64,000 bases of DNA from Alloprevotella rava (GCF_014195585.1 NZ_JACICA010000005.1:62001-126000), one strand, 5' to 3'; shown: positions 8,648 through 18,830, numbered from the stretch's first letter. Program-made: numbers and translations. The notes: a model not told the origin generated them from the letters alone.

Positions 8648-10090
8648 CTACCCCACACTGCCCTCAAGGCTCACACTGAGGAGCTTCTGGGCCTCAACGG
8701 CAAACTCCATCGGGAGCTTATTGATGACATCCTTGGCATAGCCATTGACGATGAGGTCGACGGCGTTTTCGGTGGGGATGCCGCGTTGGTTGCAGTAGAA
8801 GAGCTGGTCCTCGCTGATTTTGGAGGTCGTGGCTTCGTGCTCCACAACGGCGTTGTTGTGGTGAACATCGATATAGGGAAACGTGTGTGCACCGCATTTA
8901 TCGCCCAACAGGAGCGAGTCGCACGAACTATAGTTGCGCGCACCCTCCGCATGAGGCCCGCATTTCACGAGTCCGCGATAGGAATTCTGGCTGTGGCCTG
9001 CGGAGATTCCTTTGGAAACGATAGTGGAGCGCGTGTTGCGTCCGAGGTGCACCATCTTTGTGCCGGTGTCGGCTTCCTGGTAGTTATTGGTCACGGCCAC
9101 GCTGTAGAATTCGGCTTGGCTGTTGTCGCCCATCAAGATGCAGGAGGGATATTTCCACGTGATGGCCGAGCCGGTCTCCACCTGCGTCCAAGAGAGTTTT
9201 GAATTCTCTCCGCGCAGTTGTCCGCGCTTTGTGACGAGGTTGTAAACGCCTCCCTTGCCCTCGGCATCGCCCGGATACCAGTTTTGAACGGTGGAATATT
9301 TCACTTCCGCATCTTTATTGACCACTATCTCAACGATAGCAGCATGGAGCTGGTTTTCGTCGCGCATCGGAGCAGTACATCCCTCCAGATAGCTAACATA
9401 GCCGCCGTCGTCGCATACGATGAGCGTGCGCTCAAACTGTCCTGTGTTGCGGGCGTTGATGCGGAAATATGTGGAGAGTTCCATCGGGCAACGCACGCCT
9501 TTGGGAATGTAGACGAAAGAACCATCGGAGAAAACGGCACTGTTGAGGGCGGCAAAAAAGTTGTCGCGATAGGGCACGACAGAGCCGAGATATTTGCGGA
9601 CAAGTTCGGGATTTTCACGGATGGCCTCCGACATACTGCTGAAGATGACGCCTTTCTCGGAGAGGCGTTCCTTGAAGGTAGTTTTGACGGATACAGAGTC
9701 CATCACAGCATCTACGGCCACACCGCTCAATGCCATACGTTCTTCGAGGGGAATACCCAACTTGTCGAACGTTCGCATCAGTTCGGGGTCGATTTCCGTC
9801 TTGCCGCTCGGTTTTTTCTTTGTCGGGTCGGCGTAGTAAGAGATGGCTTGGTAGTCGATCTCAGGGAGGTTGACATGTCCCCAAGTGGGCTGCTTGAGTG
9901 TGAGCCAATGGCGATAGGCCTTCAAGCGGAAGTTGAGCATCCATTCCGGTTCCTCCTTTCGGCGGGATATTTCGCGGATGACATCTTCATTGAGGCCGCT
10001 ATCGATGATATCTGTCTTAACGTCCGTTGTGAAGCCGTATTCGTATTTTTTCTCGGCCACACTGCGGACGAATTCATTTTGTTCTGCCAT
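8648..10090 (-). CDS. sufB: Fe-S cluster assembly protein SufB
   Basis: Scaffold subunit of the SUF Fe-S assembly machinery, which in other bacteria works as SufB-SufC-SufD with the cysteine desulfurase SufS. 480 residues, the normal length. The C-terminal beta-helix core carries the conserved [12 protein letters not shown] segment with C399 and nearby [16 protein letters not shown], the cluster-assembly region. It lies 23 bases after cvpA, so the two are probably cotranscribed. Oddly, the partners sufC, sufD and sufS, which follow sufB in other Bacteroidales, are not downstream: a repeat island and the sigma operon are there instead. The identification is secure; whether the partners lie elsewhere cannot be seen. 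Confidence 0.97.
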   Translation of the reverse strand: MAEQNEFVRSVAEKKYEYGFTTDVKTDIIDSGLNEDVIREISRRKEEPEWMLNFRLKAYRHWLTLKQPTWGHVNLPEIDYQAISYYADPTKKKPSGKTEIDPELMRTFDKLGIPLEERMALSGVAVDAVMDSVSVKTTFKERLSEKGVIFSSMSEAIRENPELVRKYLGSVVPYRDNFFAALNSAVFSDGSFVYIPKGVRCPMELSTYFRINARNTGQFERTLIVCDDGGYVSYLEGCTAPMRDENQLHAAIVEIVVNKDAEVKYSTVQNWYPGDAEGKGGVYNLVTKRGQLRGENSKLSWTQVETGSAITWKYPSCILMGDNSQAEFYSVAVTNNYQEADTGTKMVHLGRNTRSTIVSKGISAGHSQNSYRGLVKCGPHAEGARNYSSCDSLLLGDKCGAHTFPYIDVHHNNAVVEHEATTSKISEDQLFYCNQRGIPTENAVDLIVNGYAKDVINKLPMEFAVEAQKLLSVSLEGSVG

Positions 10091-10113
10091 AGTGATTGAG
10101 TTTTCAACCGGCG

Positions 10114-10713
10114 TTAATGCTTCTTCGGCTTATCGCTGGTAGTTTTCTTTCGATGAGTGGGCTTTTGCTTGTGGCTAACATCCACCCAGACGGTGTCGCT
10201 TGCTGCCTGTTGAGCGCGCAGACTATCGGACTCGGTCGCCGTGGAGGATGCCTCCGTGGAGGCTTGGTCGAACGCCCAGCCGAGGAAGCCTTTGCTGGGA
10301 GCGTAAAGGTAGGATGTTGATGTCTTGCTCTCGTCGAGGATGCGGAGACCTCCCATCACGTTGAGGACGCAACTAAGGAGAATGAGGTATTTCACTACGC
10401 TAACGCCCACGCCGAGGAGACTGTTGGGGAGTCCGAGGTGCATGCCTTTGAGTGCCTTTGTCACGACCTTTGCCACAAGGCCGAGGGCAATGGGCACGAT
10501 GATCCAAAGGATGAAGAAAGCCACGAGGCTGGTCATCATGTTGGTCTGACTGCCGTCGACAGTGAGGTATTCGCCCAGCGTGGAGTAGAACGTGGCGGCC
10601 ACGAACAAGCCGAGCAAGAATCCGCCGGCACTGGCGAGCTGCTTCACAAAGCCGTCGCGCCAGCCGTCGTAGATGGCCCACAAAAGGACTATAAGTAAGA
10701 AAATGTCCAACAT
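10114..10713 (-). CDS. CvpA family membrane protein
   Basis: 199-residue inner-membrane protein with four hydrophobic segments (about 1-22, 28-45, 62-84, 98-122). The opening [20 protein letters not shown] and the downstream [11 protein letters not shown] fit the CvpA/colicin-V-production family, implicated in envelope and cell-division homeostasis. A Ser/Thr-rich then Lys-rich cytoplasmic tail (about 140-199) follows. The order infB-cvpA-sufB is the usual Bacteroidales arrangement. A terminator hairpin sits between infB and this gene, so expression depends on read-through or an internal promoter I could not identify. Confidence 0.85.
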   Translation of the reverse strand: MLDIFLLIVLLWAIYDGWRDGFVKQLASAGGFLLGLFVAATFYSTLGEYLTVDGSQTNMMTSLVAFFILWIIVPIALGLVAKVVTKALKGMHLGLPNSLLGVGVSVVKYLILLSCVLNVMGGLRILDESKTSTSYLYAPSKGFLGWAFDQASTEASSTATESDSLRAQQAASDTVWVDVSHKQKPTHRKKTTSDKPKKH

Positions 10714-10740
10714 TGTTGTTCCTATATATATTATATGTGT

Positions 10741-10793
10741 AGAAAAAACGGATGAAAGGATTGGGAGAGAATCCTTTCCAACCTTTCATCCGT
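10741..10793 (-). terminator. Intrinsic terminator after infB
   Basis: Minus-strand stem of 12 bp (ACGGATGAAAGG, 10748-10759, with CCTTTCATCCGT, 10782-10793) followed by TTTTTTC. It lies between infB and cvpA, which are otherwise co-oriented. Confidence 0.8.
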
Positions 10794-10885
10794 CAGTATA
10801 TCAAAAACTGTGCTTTTGAACCCGTGGCGCGCAGCTCCCACCTCGCGGGGCAGAGCAGGCGGCAACCCACCAGTTCGCACGCTGT

Positions 10886-13717
10886 TTACTTCAGTTTCTG
10901 CTTGATTTCGATTTCTTCGTAGGTCTCGATGATATCGCCCTCCTTGATGTCGTTGCAGTTGGCAAGGCTGATACCGCACTCGAAGTTTGTGCTCACTTCC
11001 TTTACATCGTCCTTGAAGCGCTTCAGGGCGTTGATGGCGCCGGTGAACACTACGATGCCGTCGCGAATGAGGCGGGCCTTGTCGGTACGCTTCACCTTAC
11101 CGTCGGAGACATAAGCACCGGCCACAATACCCACCTTGGAGATGTGGTAAACCTGGCGCACATCGATGGTAGCAGTAACCTGTTCTTTGACAATCGGCTT
11201 CAACATACCTTCCATAGCCTGGCATACATCATCGATAGCGTCGTAGATAACGGAGTACTGACGAATTTCGACACCTTCCTTATCGGCGAGCTTGCGGGCT
11301 GCCTGACTCGGACGAACCTGGAAGCCTACGATGACAGCTTGTGAGGCAGCAGCCAGCGTTACATCGTTCTCGCTGATCTGTCCCACGCTCTTGTGGATAA
11401 CGTTGACCTGAATGGTCGGCGTGCTGAGCTTGATAAACGAGTCGGAGAGTGCTTCGACTGAACCGTCCACATCGCCCTTGACAATGATGTTGAGCTCTTG
11501 GTAGTCGCCCTGCTTAAGACGGCGGCCGATTTCATCGAGCGTCAGCATCTTCTGCGTACGGAGATCCTGCTCACGCTGAAGCTGTTCGCGCTTAGTTGTA
11601 ATCTCGCGAGCTTCTTGCTCAGAGGACATCACGTGGAACTGGTCGCCGGCCTGCGGTGCGCCATTGAAACCGAGGAGCGTAGCAGACATAGCTGGACCTA
11701 CCTCCTGGATGCGCTGTCCGCGCTCATTGAAAAGAGCCTTCACGCGGCCGAAGCTGGTTCCTGCCAATACGACATCGCCCTGGTGGAGCGTTCCGTTGCT
11801 CACGAGAACCGTGGCAGTGTAGCCGCGGCCCTTGTCGAGGGTAGATTCGATAATCGTACCTGTGGCATTGCGGTGCGGATTGGCCTTGAGTTCAAGCATA
11901 TCGGCTTCGAGGAGTACTTTCTCGAGCAATTCCTTTACGCCGAGGCCCTTCTTGGCACTGATGTCCTGACTTTGGTACTTACCGCCCCATTCTTCCACGA
12001 GGAAGTTCATCGCCGCAAGGCTTTCCTTGATCTTATCGGGGTTTGCAGTGGGTTTATCAATCTTGTTGATGGCGAAAACGATAGGCACGTTGGCCGCCAC
12101 AGCGTGGTTGATGGCCTCCTTCGTTTGCGGCATGATGTCGTCATCGGCTGCAATGATGATGATAGCAATGTCGGTGACCTGCGCACCGCGGGCACGCATG
12201 GCCGTGAAGGCTTCGTGACCCGGCGTGTCAAGGAAGGTGATGTTTCGGCCGCTTTCGAGCGTCACGTTGTAGGCTCCGACGTGCTGCGTGATACCACCAG
12301 CCTCACCGGCAATAACGTTGGCGTTGCGGACATAGTCGAGCAATGATGTCTTACCATGGTCTACGTGACCCATCACCGTAACAATCGGTGCGCGGGGCTT
12401 GAGATCTTCTTCAGCATCCTCCACCTCGGCCACGGCGTCCTGCACTTCTGCACTGACATATTCAGTCTTGAAGCCAAATTCCTCGGCTACAATATCAATT
12501 GTTTCTGCTTCGAGACGCTGGTTGATGCTGACCATCATACCGATGTTCATACACGTACCGATAACTTTCGTTACGGGAACATCCATCATCGTTGCGAGCT
12601 CGTTGGCCGTAACAAATTCGGTGAGCTTGAGCACCTTGCTCTCTGCTTTTTCTTCCCGACGTAGCTCTTCTTCCTGGGCGCGCACTTGTTCGCGCTTCTC
12701 CTTGCGGTACTTAGCACCCTTGCTCGCTTTCGACTTATTAGTAAGGCGTGCGAGCGTGTCGCGTACCTGCTTTGCTACATCTTCGTCGCTAACTTCCTGC
12801 TTCACCGGAGCTTTAGCGCGGCGATTGTTCTTCTTGCCGGCACCCTGGTTGTTGCTATTGTTCTTAGCGTTGTTGTTATTGTTGCGATTACGGTTTCCAC
12901 CGCCACCTTGCTGATTGGCAGCTGCGTTAATATCCACGCGCTGTCCACCACCGATGCGGTTGCGTTTTTTCTTTTCTCCGTTAGCGGTTTGCTGTTTGTT
13001 TTCGCGTTCCTTGCGGCGTTCTTCCTTCGTTTTCTTCTTGGGACGCGTGGACGCGTTGATAGCTGCCAAGTCGATAGTGCCGAGCACTTTCGGGGCTTGT
13101 AGTTCAGGCGTTGATTTGAGTTCGAACACACCGTCCTTCACTTGGCCTATTTCGCGAGCACGTTCCTCCACGCTGGCTTTCTGCTTCTTCTGTGATTCTG
13201 CTTTCTCCTCCACTTTGGGAGCAGGAACTGCAGGAGCTTCTGCAAGCTTTTGTTCGGGCTGTTCAGCTTTGGATTGTGGCTGTTCGGCCTTAGGAGCTGG
13301 AGCAGCCTCAGGCTTTTTCTTCTTCACAGGCTTCTCGCCCTTGGGAGCTTCCTTCTGGGGCAGTTCGGCAAGTGTAGCGGCTTTTTGCTCGAGGTCAATC
13401 TTGCCCACCACCTTCGGCCCTACTTGTGGGATTTCGGTTTTGATTTCTACCGCCTTCTTGCGTTCTTCCTTGGCTTTCTCCTTCTTCAGCTGTTCCTGTC
13501 GCTTTTCTTCCTGTCGGCTTTGGCGCAGTTTTTCAGCTTCGTTGCGGAGGTGTTCATCGGTTTGAAACTCCTTCTTCACCAAGGAGTACTGTTCGTCCGT
13601 CAGCTTCGTATTGGGATTTACTTCCTCAAGCTTTTGACCTTTCTTTTCCAGAAAGTCGACGACGGTTTGCAGTCCGACATTAAATTCTTTGATAACTTTA
13701 TTTAATCTGATAGCCAT
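10886..13717 (-). CDS. infB: Translation initiation factor IF-2
   Basis: GTPase that places initiator tRNA on the 30S subunit and promotes 50S joining. 943 residues. The N-terminal IF2_N helix ([20 protein letters not shown]) is followed by a long charged linker rich in Lys, Glu and Asn (about 60-330). The G domain starts near residue 445 with GHVDHGKTS (G1), DTPGHEAF (G3), NKIDKP (G4) and SAKKG (G5). Domains II-IV end in the usual C-terminal fold. The Asn-rich stretch (about 270-300) is low-complexity. It belongs to the rimP-nusA-infB block, and its stop is followed by a strong terminator. Confidence 0.98.
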   Translation of the reverse strand: MAIRLNKVIKEFNVGLQTVVDFLEKKGQKLEEVNPNTKLTDEQYSLVKKEFQTDEHLRNEAEKLRQSRQEEKRQEQLKKEKAKEERKKAVEIKTEIPQVGPKVVGKIDLEQKAATLAELPQKEAPKGEKPVKKKKPEAAPAPKAEQPQSKAEQPEQKLAEAPAVPAPKVEEKAESQKKQKASVEERAREIGQVKDGVFELKSTPELQAPKVLGTIDLAAINASTRPKKKTKEERRKERENKQQTANGEKKKRNRIGGGQRVDINAAANQQGGGGNRNRNNNNNAKNNSNNQGAGKKNNRRAKAPVKQEVSDEDVAKQVRDTLARLTNKSKASKGAKYRKEKREQVRAQEEELRREEKAESKVLKLTEFVTANELATMMDVPVTKVIGTCMNIGMMVSINQRLEAETIDIVAEEFGFKTEYVSAEVQDAVAEVEDAEEDLKPRAPIVTVMGHVDHGKTSLLDYVRNANVIAGEAGGITQHVGAYNVTLESGRNITFLDTPGHEAFTAMRARGAQVTDIAIIIIAADDDIMPQTKEAINHAVAANVPIVFAINKIDKPTANPDKIKESLAAMNFLVEEWGGKYQSQDISAKKGLGVKELLEKVLLEADMLELKANPHRNATGTIIESTLDKGRGYTATVLVSNGTLHQGDVVLAGTSFGRVKALFNERGQRIQEVGPAMSATLLGFNGAPQAGDQFHVMSSEQEAREITTKREQLQREQDLRTQKMLTLDEIGRRLKQGDYQELNIIVKGDVDGSVEALSDSFIKLSTPTIQVNVIHKSVGQISENDVTLAAASQAVIVGFQVRPSQAARKLADKEGVEIRQYSVIYDAIDDVCQAMEGMLKPIVKEQVTATIDVRQVYHISKVGIVAGAYVSDGKVKRTDKARLIRDGIVVFTGAINALKRFKDDVKEVSTNFECGISLANCNDIKEGDIIETYEEIEIKQKLK

Positions 13718-13739
13718 GCTTATTTGTTAAAATGAGGTG

Positions 13740-13880
13740 CGGCGTTGCCGCTGGATGTGCTAATGTGCTGCTATTGATGGTTTGCTTTTGCGCTGTGCCG
13801 ATGCTTAGTAATGTGTTTATGCCTTTGTTCCGAACAAGCCCGCAGGCTCTTACCACATCAGCACATTGGGTTCGTTTGCC
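13740..13880. repeat. Degenerate family E repeat between nusA and infB
   Basis: GATGTGCTAATGTGCTG near 13756 and, inverted, CACATCAGCACATT near 13855 flank a small hairpin (AAGCCCGCAGGCTC region). This is the same plan as the clearer family E copies at 38081-38252. It fills most of the 203-base nusA-infB gap. Confidence 0.5.
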
Positions 13881-13920
13881 GAACCTTACATCAGCACGAT
13901 GATTGACGTTCTCACGCTCG

Positions 13921-15183
13921 TTATTCTTCGAACTCGGCGCGGAGTATACGGAGCACGTCGTCGACGGTCTCTTCTTCCAGGTCGGCCTTTTCGATGAGCA
14001 TTTCGCGAGGAGCATTGAGCACGTCCTTAGCCGTGCGCAGACCGATACCCTTGATAGAGTCGATGATCCACTGCTCTATTTCGTCGTTGAACTCGTCAAG
14101 GTAGATATCGTCCTCCTCGGCTTCGTTGCTGTCCGACTCGCGGAAAACGTCGATGGTGTATTCTGTCAGCATGGAAGCCAACTTGATGTTCATACCGCCC
14201 TTACCGATGGCCAGACTCACCTCTTCGGGATTGAGATAAACCTCTGCTTTCTTGTTTTCCTCATCCAGGATGATGCGATTGACCTGTGCGGGACTGAGCG
14301 CGCGCTGGATAAAGAGGGCGGTGTTCGTGGTGTAGTTGATCACATCGATGTTCTCGTTGTGAAGTTCGCGCACAATACCGTGGATGCGGCTACCCTTCAC
14401 GCCGACACACGCTCCAACGGGGTCGATGCGGTCGTCGTAACTTTCAGCGGCAATCTTTGCGCGCTCACCCGGGATGCGGGCAATGCGGCGCAGGCTGATA
14501 AGGCCGTCGGCAATCTCGGGGATTTCAGCCTCGAGCAGACGCTGCAAGAATGCGGGACTGGTGCGGCTCAGATAGATTTTCGGGTTTCCGTTGGCATTGT
14601 CCACGCGGTCGATGACGGCGCGCACGGTATCGCCTTTATGGAAGAAGTCGCGGGGAATCTGCTGGTGTTTGGGCAGCAGGAGCTCGTTGTTCTCATCGTC
14701 GATGAGAAGTGTTTCGTTCTTCCAGGTCTGATAAACCTCAGCAGAAACAATCTCGCCCACGCGATCCTTATATTTGTTGTAGAGAGCATCATGTTCGAGT
14801 TCGAGAACTTTGCTCGCCAGCGTCTGACGGAGCGTCAGGATGGCGCGGCGGCCAAACTTAGCAAACTCGATGGGCTCACTCACTTCTTCACCCACTTCGT
14901 AATCTTCGTCGATTTCGTGGGCTGCGCTCAGCGCAATCTGTTTGTTGTCATCGGTCACTTCGCCGTCGGCCACGACTTCGCGATTACGATAGATTTCGCA
15001 GTCACCCTTGTCGGGGTTGACAATCACGTCGAAGTTTTCATCAGAGCCGAAAATTTTGGCGATGACATTGCGGAAGCTCTCTTCGAGAACGCTCACGAGT
15101 GTCGTGCGGTCGATATTTTTCGTCTCCTTGAATTCAGAGAATGTGTCGATGAGACTGATTGTCTCAACTTTCTTAGTTGCCAT
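13921..15183 (-). CDS. nusA: Transcription elongation/termination factor NusA
   Basis: RNA-polymerase-binding factor acting in pausing, termination and antitermination. 420 residues: the N-terminal polymerase-binding domain, an S1 domain (VSAEVYQTWKNETLLIDDEN region), and KH domains with GACVGVKGSRIHGIV and IGKGGMNIKLAS. The acidic C-terminus contains a helix-hairpin-helix-like stretch (IKGIGLRTAKDVLNAPREM). I chose the ATG at 15183 (MATKKVETISLIDTF). The 42 codons upstream of it merely translate a family B array and are not part of the protein. It lies between rimP and infB, the conserved order. Confidence 0.97.
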   Translation of the reverse strand: MATKKVETISLIDTFSEFKETKNIDRTTLVSVLEESFRNVIAKIFGSDENFDVIVNPDKGDCEIYRNREVVADGEVTDDNKQIALSAAHEIDEDYEVGEEVSEPIEFAKFGRRAILTLRQTLASKVLELEHDALYNKYKDRVGEIVSAEVYQTWKNETLLIDDENNELLLPKHQQIPRDFFHKGDTVRAVIDRVDNANGNPKIYLSRTSPAFLQRLLEAEIPEIADGLISLRRIARIPGERAKIAAESYDDRIDPVGACVGVKGSRIHGIVRELHNENIDVINYTTNTALFIQRALSPAQVNRIILDEENKKAEVYLNPEEVSLAIGKGGMNIKLASMLTEYTIDVFRESDSNEAEEDDIYLDEFNDEIEQWIIDSIKGIGLRTAKDVLNAPREMLIEKADLEEETVDDVLRILRAEFEE

Positions 15184-15223
15184 ATATTGTTTTATTTTGT
15201 TTTTTCTGAGAGAGAGGGGGAAG

Positions 15224-15260
15224 CTCGGACTGGTCCGACTGGTCGGACTTGTCGGAGATC
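15224..15260. repeat. Family B array in the rimP-nusA gap
   Basis: Units CGGACTGGT/CCGACTGGT/CGGACTTGT, followed by GATCCTCTTGAGAGGAC, the linker motif seen beside other B arrays. It lies inside an operon. Confidence 0.85.
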
Positions 15261-15312
15261 CTCTTGAGAGGACTGGAGCTCTTGAGAGAACTGCTCCTCT
15301 TGATACCAAGAG

Positions 15313-15341
15313 ACTAACAAGCCGCTTGGGGACCTGTTAGT
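15313..15341 (-). promoter_or_regulatory. Small hairpin immediately after rimP stop
   Basis: ACTAACAGG pairs with CTTGTTAGT (one G-T/mismatch) around about 11 bases, starting next to the rimP stop codon. There is no T-tract after it, so it is more likely an mRNA processing or stability element than a terminator. Confidence 0.4.
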
Positions 15342-15809
15342 CTACTTGAAATCGATCAGGAGGCGGGTCTCCTTGATGTCGGAGTATGGGAACGTATAGT
15401 CCACATCCATCATCTTGGGGCGTTTCTCGCCTTCCAGTTTCTTTTTTTCTTGAACAGTGACCACACAGCTTTCGGGTGTCACTTCCTTAAGTAGGCCGGA
15501 AAGTTTTTTTCCTTCACGCGTCAACACTTCCACGCGGTCGCCTTGATGAATTTCATACTGTCGGAGCACCTTGAAAGGCTGACCGATGCCGGCACTGCCC
15601 ACTTCCAGTTCGAAATCCGCTTCCTCGCGATCGAGATGAGCTTCGATAAACTTACTCAGCTCTACACAGTCTTCAATCCATACGCCGTCCTGGTGGTCGA
15701 TTTCAACCACAATGCGATCGTCAGTACTAACAGTGAGGTCGGTCAGAAAGTAGTCCTTACCGTCCAACCATTCTTCAACCAGCGATTTTACTAACTTCTT
15801 GTCTATCAT
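15342..15809 (-). CDS. rimP: Ribosome maturation factor RimP
   Basis: 155-residue RimP family protein, required for maturation of the 30S ribosomal subunit. The N-terminal alpha/beta domain contains VEIDHQDGVWIEDCVELSKFI and the family signature FELEVGSAGIGQPFKVLRQY, followed by an SH3-like C-terminal domain (GDRVEVLTREGKKLSGLLKEV). Length is normal. It is the first gene of the rimP-nusA-infB block, preceded by a strong promoter and a leader hairpin, and followed by a family B array before nusA. Confidence 0.95.
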   Translation of the reverse strand: MIDKKLVKSLVEEWLDGKDYFLTDLTVSTDDRIVVEIDHQDGVWIEDCVELSKFIEAHLDREEADFELEVGSAGIGQPFKVLRQYEIHQGDRVEVLTREGKKLSGLLKEVTPESCVVTVQEKKKLEGEKRPKMMDVDYTFPYSDIKETRLLIDFK

Positions 15810-15836
15810 GTAATAGGGTTGTTGTCCTTAAAAAGA

Positions 15837-15865
15837 AGTGAGGAACTTTTGCTAAGTCCCTCACT
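15837..15865 (-). promoter_or_regulatory. Leader hairpin in rimP 5' UTR
   Basis: Near-perfect inverted repeat (AGTGAGG-AAC ... GT-CCCTCACT arms) transcribed between the rimP promoter and its start codon. It could control translation or read-through of the translation-factor operon; there is no T-run directly after it. Confidence 0.5.
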
Positions 15866-15874
15866 ACGACGCCG

Positions 15875-15906
15875 CAAAATTACGCATTTATAATATAGTC
15901 TGCAAA
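15875..15906 (-). promoter_or_regulatory. Promoter of the rimP-nusA-infB operon
   Basis: Bacteroidetes-type promoter on the minus strand: TTTG (15903-15906), 20-base spacer, TAATTTTG (15875-15882). Transcription would begin just ahead of the leader hairpin. Confidence 0.75.
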
Positions 15907-15977
15907 TTTTTCGCAAAAAAAGTGCTTTTTCTGCCAGAAAGCAAATCCAAGCACCCCCAAAAGCCGCTCGTCAGTAT

Positions 15978-16048
15978 CCTTATTGTGTCAGCTGACGCAA
16001 TAAGGCTGTCAGCTGACTTCCTTATTGTATCAGCTGACAGCCTTATTG
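15978..16048. repeat. Family A repeat module, copy 2 (71 bp)
   Basis: Boxes CCTTATTG, CAATAAGG, CCTTATTG, CCTTATTG separated by three CAGCTG cores, lying between rimP's promoter and nrdG's end. A family B array starts 6 bases later. Confidence 0.92.
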
Positions 16049-16054
16049 GATAAA

Positions 16055-16099
16055 TCGGACTGGTCAGACTAGTCAGACTGGTCCGACCAGTCAGAGACC
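16055..16099. repeat. Family B array after nrdG
   Basis: Units such as CGGACTGGT, CAGACTAGT and CCGACCAGT, reaching into the last codons of nrdG (stop at 16091). Confidence 0.8.
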
Positions 16100-16585
16100 G
16101 AGAGAATAAGGCACGACTTCGCCTTTCTCTAAGGATTTTTTCACATCCAGAATGCGCTGGTTGGTACTCCCGCGAAACGGAAGATCTGTATCGCGAAGCG
16201 CCTCAACATATCGGCCGTCCACGAGGACATCCAAAAGGCGTAGGAGGGAGAGTTGGGCCTCGTTGCGAATGAGCTGCTCGAAGGTGTAGCCCGTGTAGCA
16301 CCAAATGGTTTTGTCAGTACGGCTGCGGATGGCTGCGGCCAATTCGCTAAAACCTTCGGGCTGAAACATCGGGTCGCCGCCGGTGAATGTGACGTTGGCG
16401 AAAGGATCGCTCTCTATCTCGGCCATGATTTGCTCCGTCGTCGTAGGCGTGCCGCGGTGGATGTCCCAGGATTGCGGATTGTGGCAACCAGGACACTGAT
16501 TCTCGCAACCAGCACAATAGATGGAGGTGCGGAAGCCCGGACCGTCCACCATTGTGTCGTGCACTATTTGAAGTAGGGAAATCAT
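16091..16585 (-). CDS. nrdG: Anaerobic ribonucleotide reductase activating protein
   Basis: Radical-SAM enzyme that generates the glycyl radical on NrdD using S-adenosylmethionine and a [4Fe-4S] cluster. 164 residues. The cluster motif CxxxCxxC is C27-ENQ-C31-PG-C34, followed by HNPQSW, and the SAM-binding FTGGDPMFQPEGF segment is present. The start is 13 bases after the nrdD stop, so they form a two-gene operon. The last codons overlap the edge of a family B array, so the extreme C-terminus may have been altered by the repeat. Confidence 0.96.
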   Translation of the reverse strand: MISLLQIVHDTMVDGPGFRTSIYCAGCENQCPGCHNPQSWDIHRGTPTTTEQIMAEIESDPFANVTFTGGDPMFQPEGFSELAAAIRSRTDKTIWCYTGYTFEQLIRNEAQLSLLRLLDVLVDGRYVEALRDTDLPFRGSTNQRILDVKKSLEKGEVVPYSLGL

Positions 16586-16598
16586 TGCGCCGTGAGGA

Positions 16599-18830
16599 TT
16601 AGTTTTTGCCGTCAGCAGGCGTGTCTACATGTATCACGCGGTCGTGCAACTCGGCAAGCTTTCCAGAATTCCAGCGGTCGGTTGTGCCCACGAGGTAGCC
16701 CGTAATGCGCTGCAAGCGATCCACATGTTCGCTGCCACACTTAGGACAAGTTTCCACGTTGGGCTCCGCATTCTCATAGCCACAGTCCATGCAGCGATTG
16801 CGGTTGTGGTTCACAGAGCCGTAGCCCATATTGTAGCGGTCCATCATGTCCACTACGCTCATGATCACCTGCGGGTTGTGCGTAGCGTCGCCGTCTATTT
16901 CGACATAGAAGATATGTCCGCCGCGCGTCAGGTCGTGGTAAGGAGCTTCCACCTGGGCTTTGTGGAGCGCCGAGCACTTGTAGTAGACCGGCACGTGGTT
17001 AGAGTTGGTGTAGTAGTCACGATCCGTCACGCCCTCGATCAGGCCAAATTCTTTGCGGTCGCGCTTGGTAAATTTGCCGCTCAAGCCCTCTGCCGGCGTG
17101 GCCAGGACAGAATAGTTGTGCTGATAACGCTCGCTAAATTCGTTTACGCGGTCGCGCATATAGGTCACTATGCGAAGTCCCAACTGCTGGGCTTCTTCGC
17201 TCTCGCCGTGGTGCTGGCCGATGAGCGCCTTGAGGCATTCCGCCAGTCCGATAAAGCCGATGCCGAGCGTGCCTTGGTTGATGACACTTTCGATAGAATC
17301 CTCGGGCTTGAGGTGGTCGGCATCAATCCAGAGATACTTCATGAGCAGCGGGAACTGCTTTGCCATGGCGGTTTTCTGGAACTGGAAACGCTCGTCGAGT
17401 TGGCGTGCTGTCACCTCGAGCATATTGTCCAACTTGGAGAAGAAGGTGTTGATACGCTCTTCCTTATTGCTGATACCCATACATTCGATGGCCATGCGAA
17501 CGATATTGATTGTAGAGAAGCTCAAGTTGCCTCGCGCCACGCTGGTCTTTGGTCCGAAACGATTTTCAAACACACGTGTGCGGCAGCCCATAGTGGCCAC
17601 CTCCCAGCGGTAACGTTCGGGATCGTCGGCACGCCAATAAGTGTGCTGATTGAAAGTAGCATCGAGATTGAGGAAATTAGGGAAGAAACGGCGCGCCGTC
17701 ACCTTGCAAGCCAACTGATAGAGATCGTAGTTGGGATCTTCGGGCAGGTAGTTGACACCGCGTTTCTTCTTCCAAATCTGAATGGGGAAGATAGCTGTCT
17801 CGCCATTGCCCACGCCTTCGTATGTACTCTTGAGGATTTCGCGCATAACGCAGCGACCTTCCGCACTCGTATCCGTTCCGTAGTTGATGCTGGAGAACAC
17901 CACCTGGTTACCGCCGCGCGAATGGATGGTATTCATATTATGAATGAAAGCTTCCATGGCCTGGTGAACACGGTTAACTGTCTTGTTCACTGCGTGCTGA
18001 CGCAGGCGCGCCTCGCCCTGTAAACCTTCGAGGGGGCGCAGCTCATAATCATCAACGGGAGCATCATACAAAGCAGAGAGTGACTCGCCCGTCAAGGCCT
18101 CCAGGTTCTTCAGTTCTTCCTGATAAGTGGAGCGCACGTAGGGAGCCAGATAGAAATCGAAAGCCGGGATGGCCTGACCGCCGTGCATTTCGTTTTGGCA
18201 AGTCTCTAAGGAGATGCAGGCCAACACAGCTGCGGTCTCGATGCGCTTCGCTGGACGACTGCTGCCGTGGCCTGCTGTGAAGCCGTGTTGCAGGATGATG
18301 TCGAGCGGGTGTTGCACACAGGTCAAACTCTTCGTGGGGTAATAGTCCTTATCATGTATATGGAGCACGTTGTTGCGCACAGCTTCCTGGCTCTCTTCGC
18401 TTAGGAGGTAGTCGTCCACAAAGGGTTTGGTGGTTTCCGAAGCAAACTTCATCATCATTCCGGCCGGTGTGTCGGCATTCATGTTGGCGTTTTCGCGCGT
18501 GATGTCGTTGTTCTTGGCGTTGACAATACTCATGAAGATGTCGCGCGTCTTTGCCTTGCGCGCTATGCTGCGCTGGTTGCGATAGGCGATATACTTCTGC
18601 GCCACGTCCTTGCGCTTACTCTTCATCAGCTCCTTCTCAACCGCGTCTTGAATATCTTCTACGGTCATTTGGCTCTTGCCGCGGAAGTTCACATGGTCTG
18701 TGATGAGATTGATGAGGCTTTCGTCCTCACCTTTGTCTGTGTGTAGCATTGCCTTTCTGATGGCTGCCTGGATTTTTTGTTCGTTGAAACCAACGATGCG
18801 CCCGTCGCGCTTAACTACAGTTTGTATCAT
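16599..18830 (-). CDS. nrdD: Anaerobic ribonucleoside-triphosphate reductase
   Basis: Class III ribonucleotide reductase making dNTPs without oxygen; it implies an anaerobic lifestyle. 743 residues. An N-terminal ATP-cone (VVKRDGRIVGFNEQKIQAAIRKAM) is the allosteric site. The central 10-stranded barrel follows, and a C-terminal zinc site is formed by C680, C683, C695 and C698 (CMDCG ... CPKCG). The glycyl-radical loop is RITGYLVGTTDRWNSGK, probably with G711 as the radical residue. nrdG follows directly. The upstream region has an unusual A/T-rich inverted repeat but no clear consensus promoter. Confidence 0.97.
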   Translation of the reverse strand: MIQTVVKRDGRIVGFNEQKIQAAIRKAMLHTDKGEDESLINLITDHVNFRGKSQMTVEDIQDAVEKELMKSKRKDVAQKYIAYRNQRSIARKAKTRDIFMSIVNAKNNDITRENANMNADTPAGMMMKFASETTKPFVDDYLLSEESQEAVRNNVLHIHDKDYYPTKSLTCVQHPLDIILQHGFTAGHGSSRPAKRIETAAVLACISLETCQNEMHGGQAIPAFDFYLAPYVRSTYQEELKNLEALTGESLSALYDAPVDDYELRPLEGLQGEARLRQHAVNKTVNRVHQAMEAFIHNMNTIHSRGGNQVVFSSINYGTDTSAEGRCVMREILKSTYEGVGNGETAIFPIQIWKKKRGVNYLPEDPNYDLYQLACKVTARRFFPNFLNLDATFNQHTYWRADDPERYRWEVATMGCRTRVFENRFGPKTSVARGNLSFSTINIVRMAIECMGISNKEERINTFFSKLDNMLEVTARQLDERFQFQKTAMAKQFPLLMKYLWIDADHLKPEDSIESVINQGTLGIGFIGLAECLKALIGQHHGESEEAQQLGLRIVTYMRDRVNEFSERYQHNYSVLATPAEGLSGKFTKRDRKEFGLIEGVTDRDYYTNSNHVPVYYKCSALHKAQVEAPYHDLTRGGHIFYVEIDGDATHNPQVIMSVVDMMDRYNMGYGSVNHNRNRCMDCGYENAEPNVETCPKCGSEHVDRLQRITGYLVGTTDRWNSGKLAELHDRVIHVDTPADGKN

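Noticed and set aside
13903-15267. 454-residue open frame antisense to nusA (and similar long antisense frames over sufB, nrdD and menC)
   Set aside because: G/C-rich third positions in these genes produce long opposite-strand frames; none shows recognisable motifs or starts.
15184-15309. N-terminal extension of NusA (and likewise of MnmA 36546-36641, MenC 29237-29479, Asd 43809-43961)
   Set aside because: The extra codons translate repeat or promoter DNA; the internal ATG starts exactly at the conserved N-terminus in each case.
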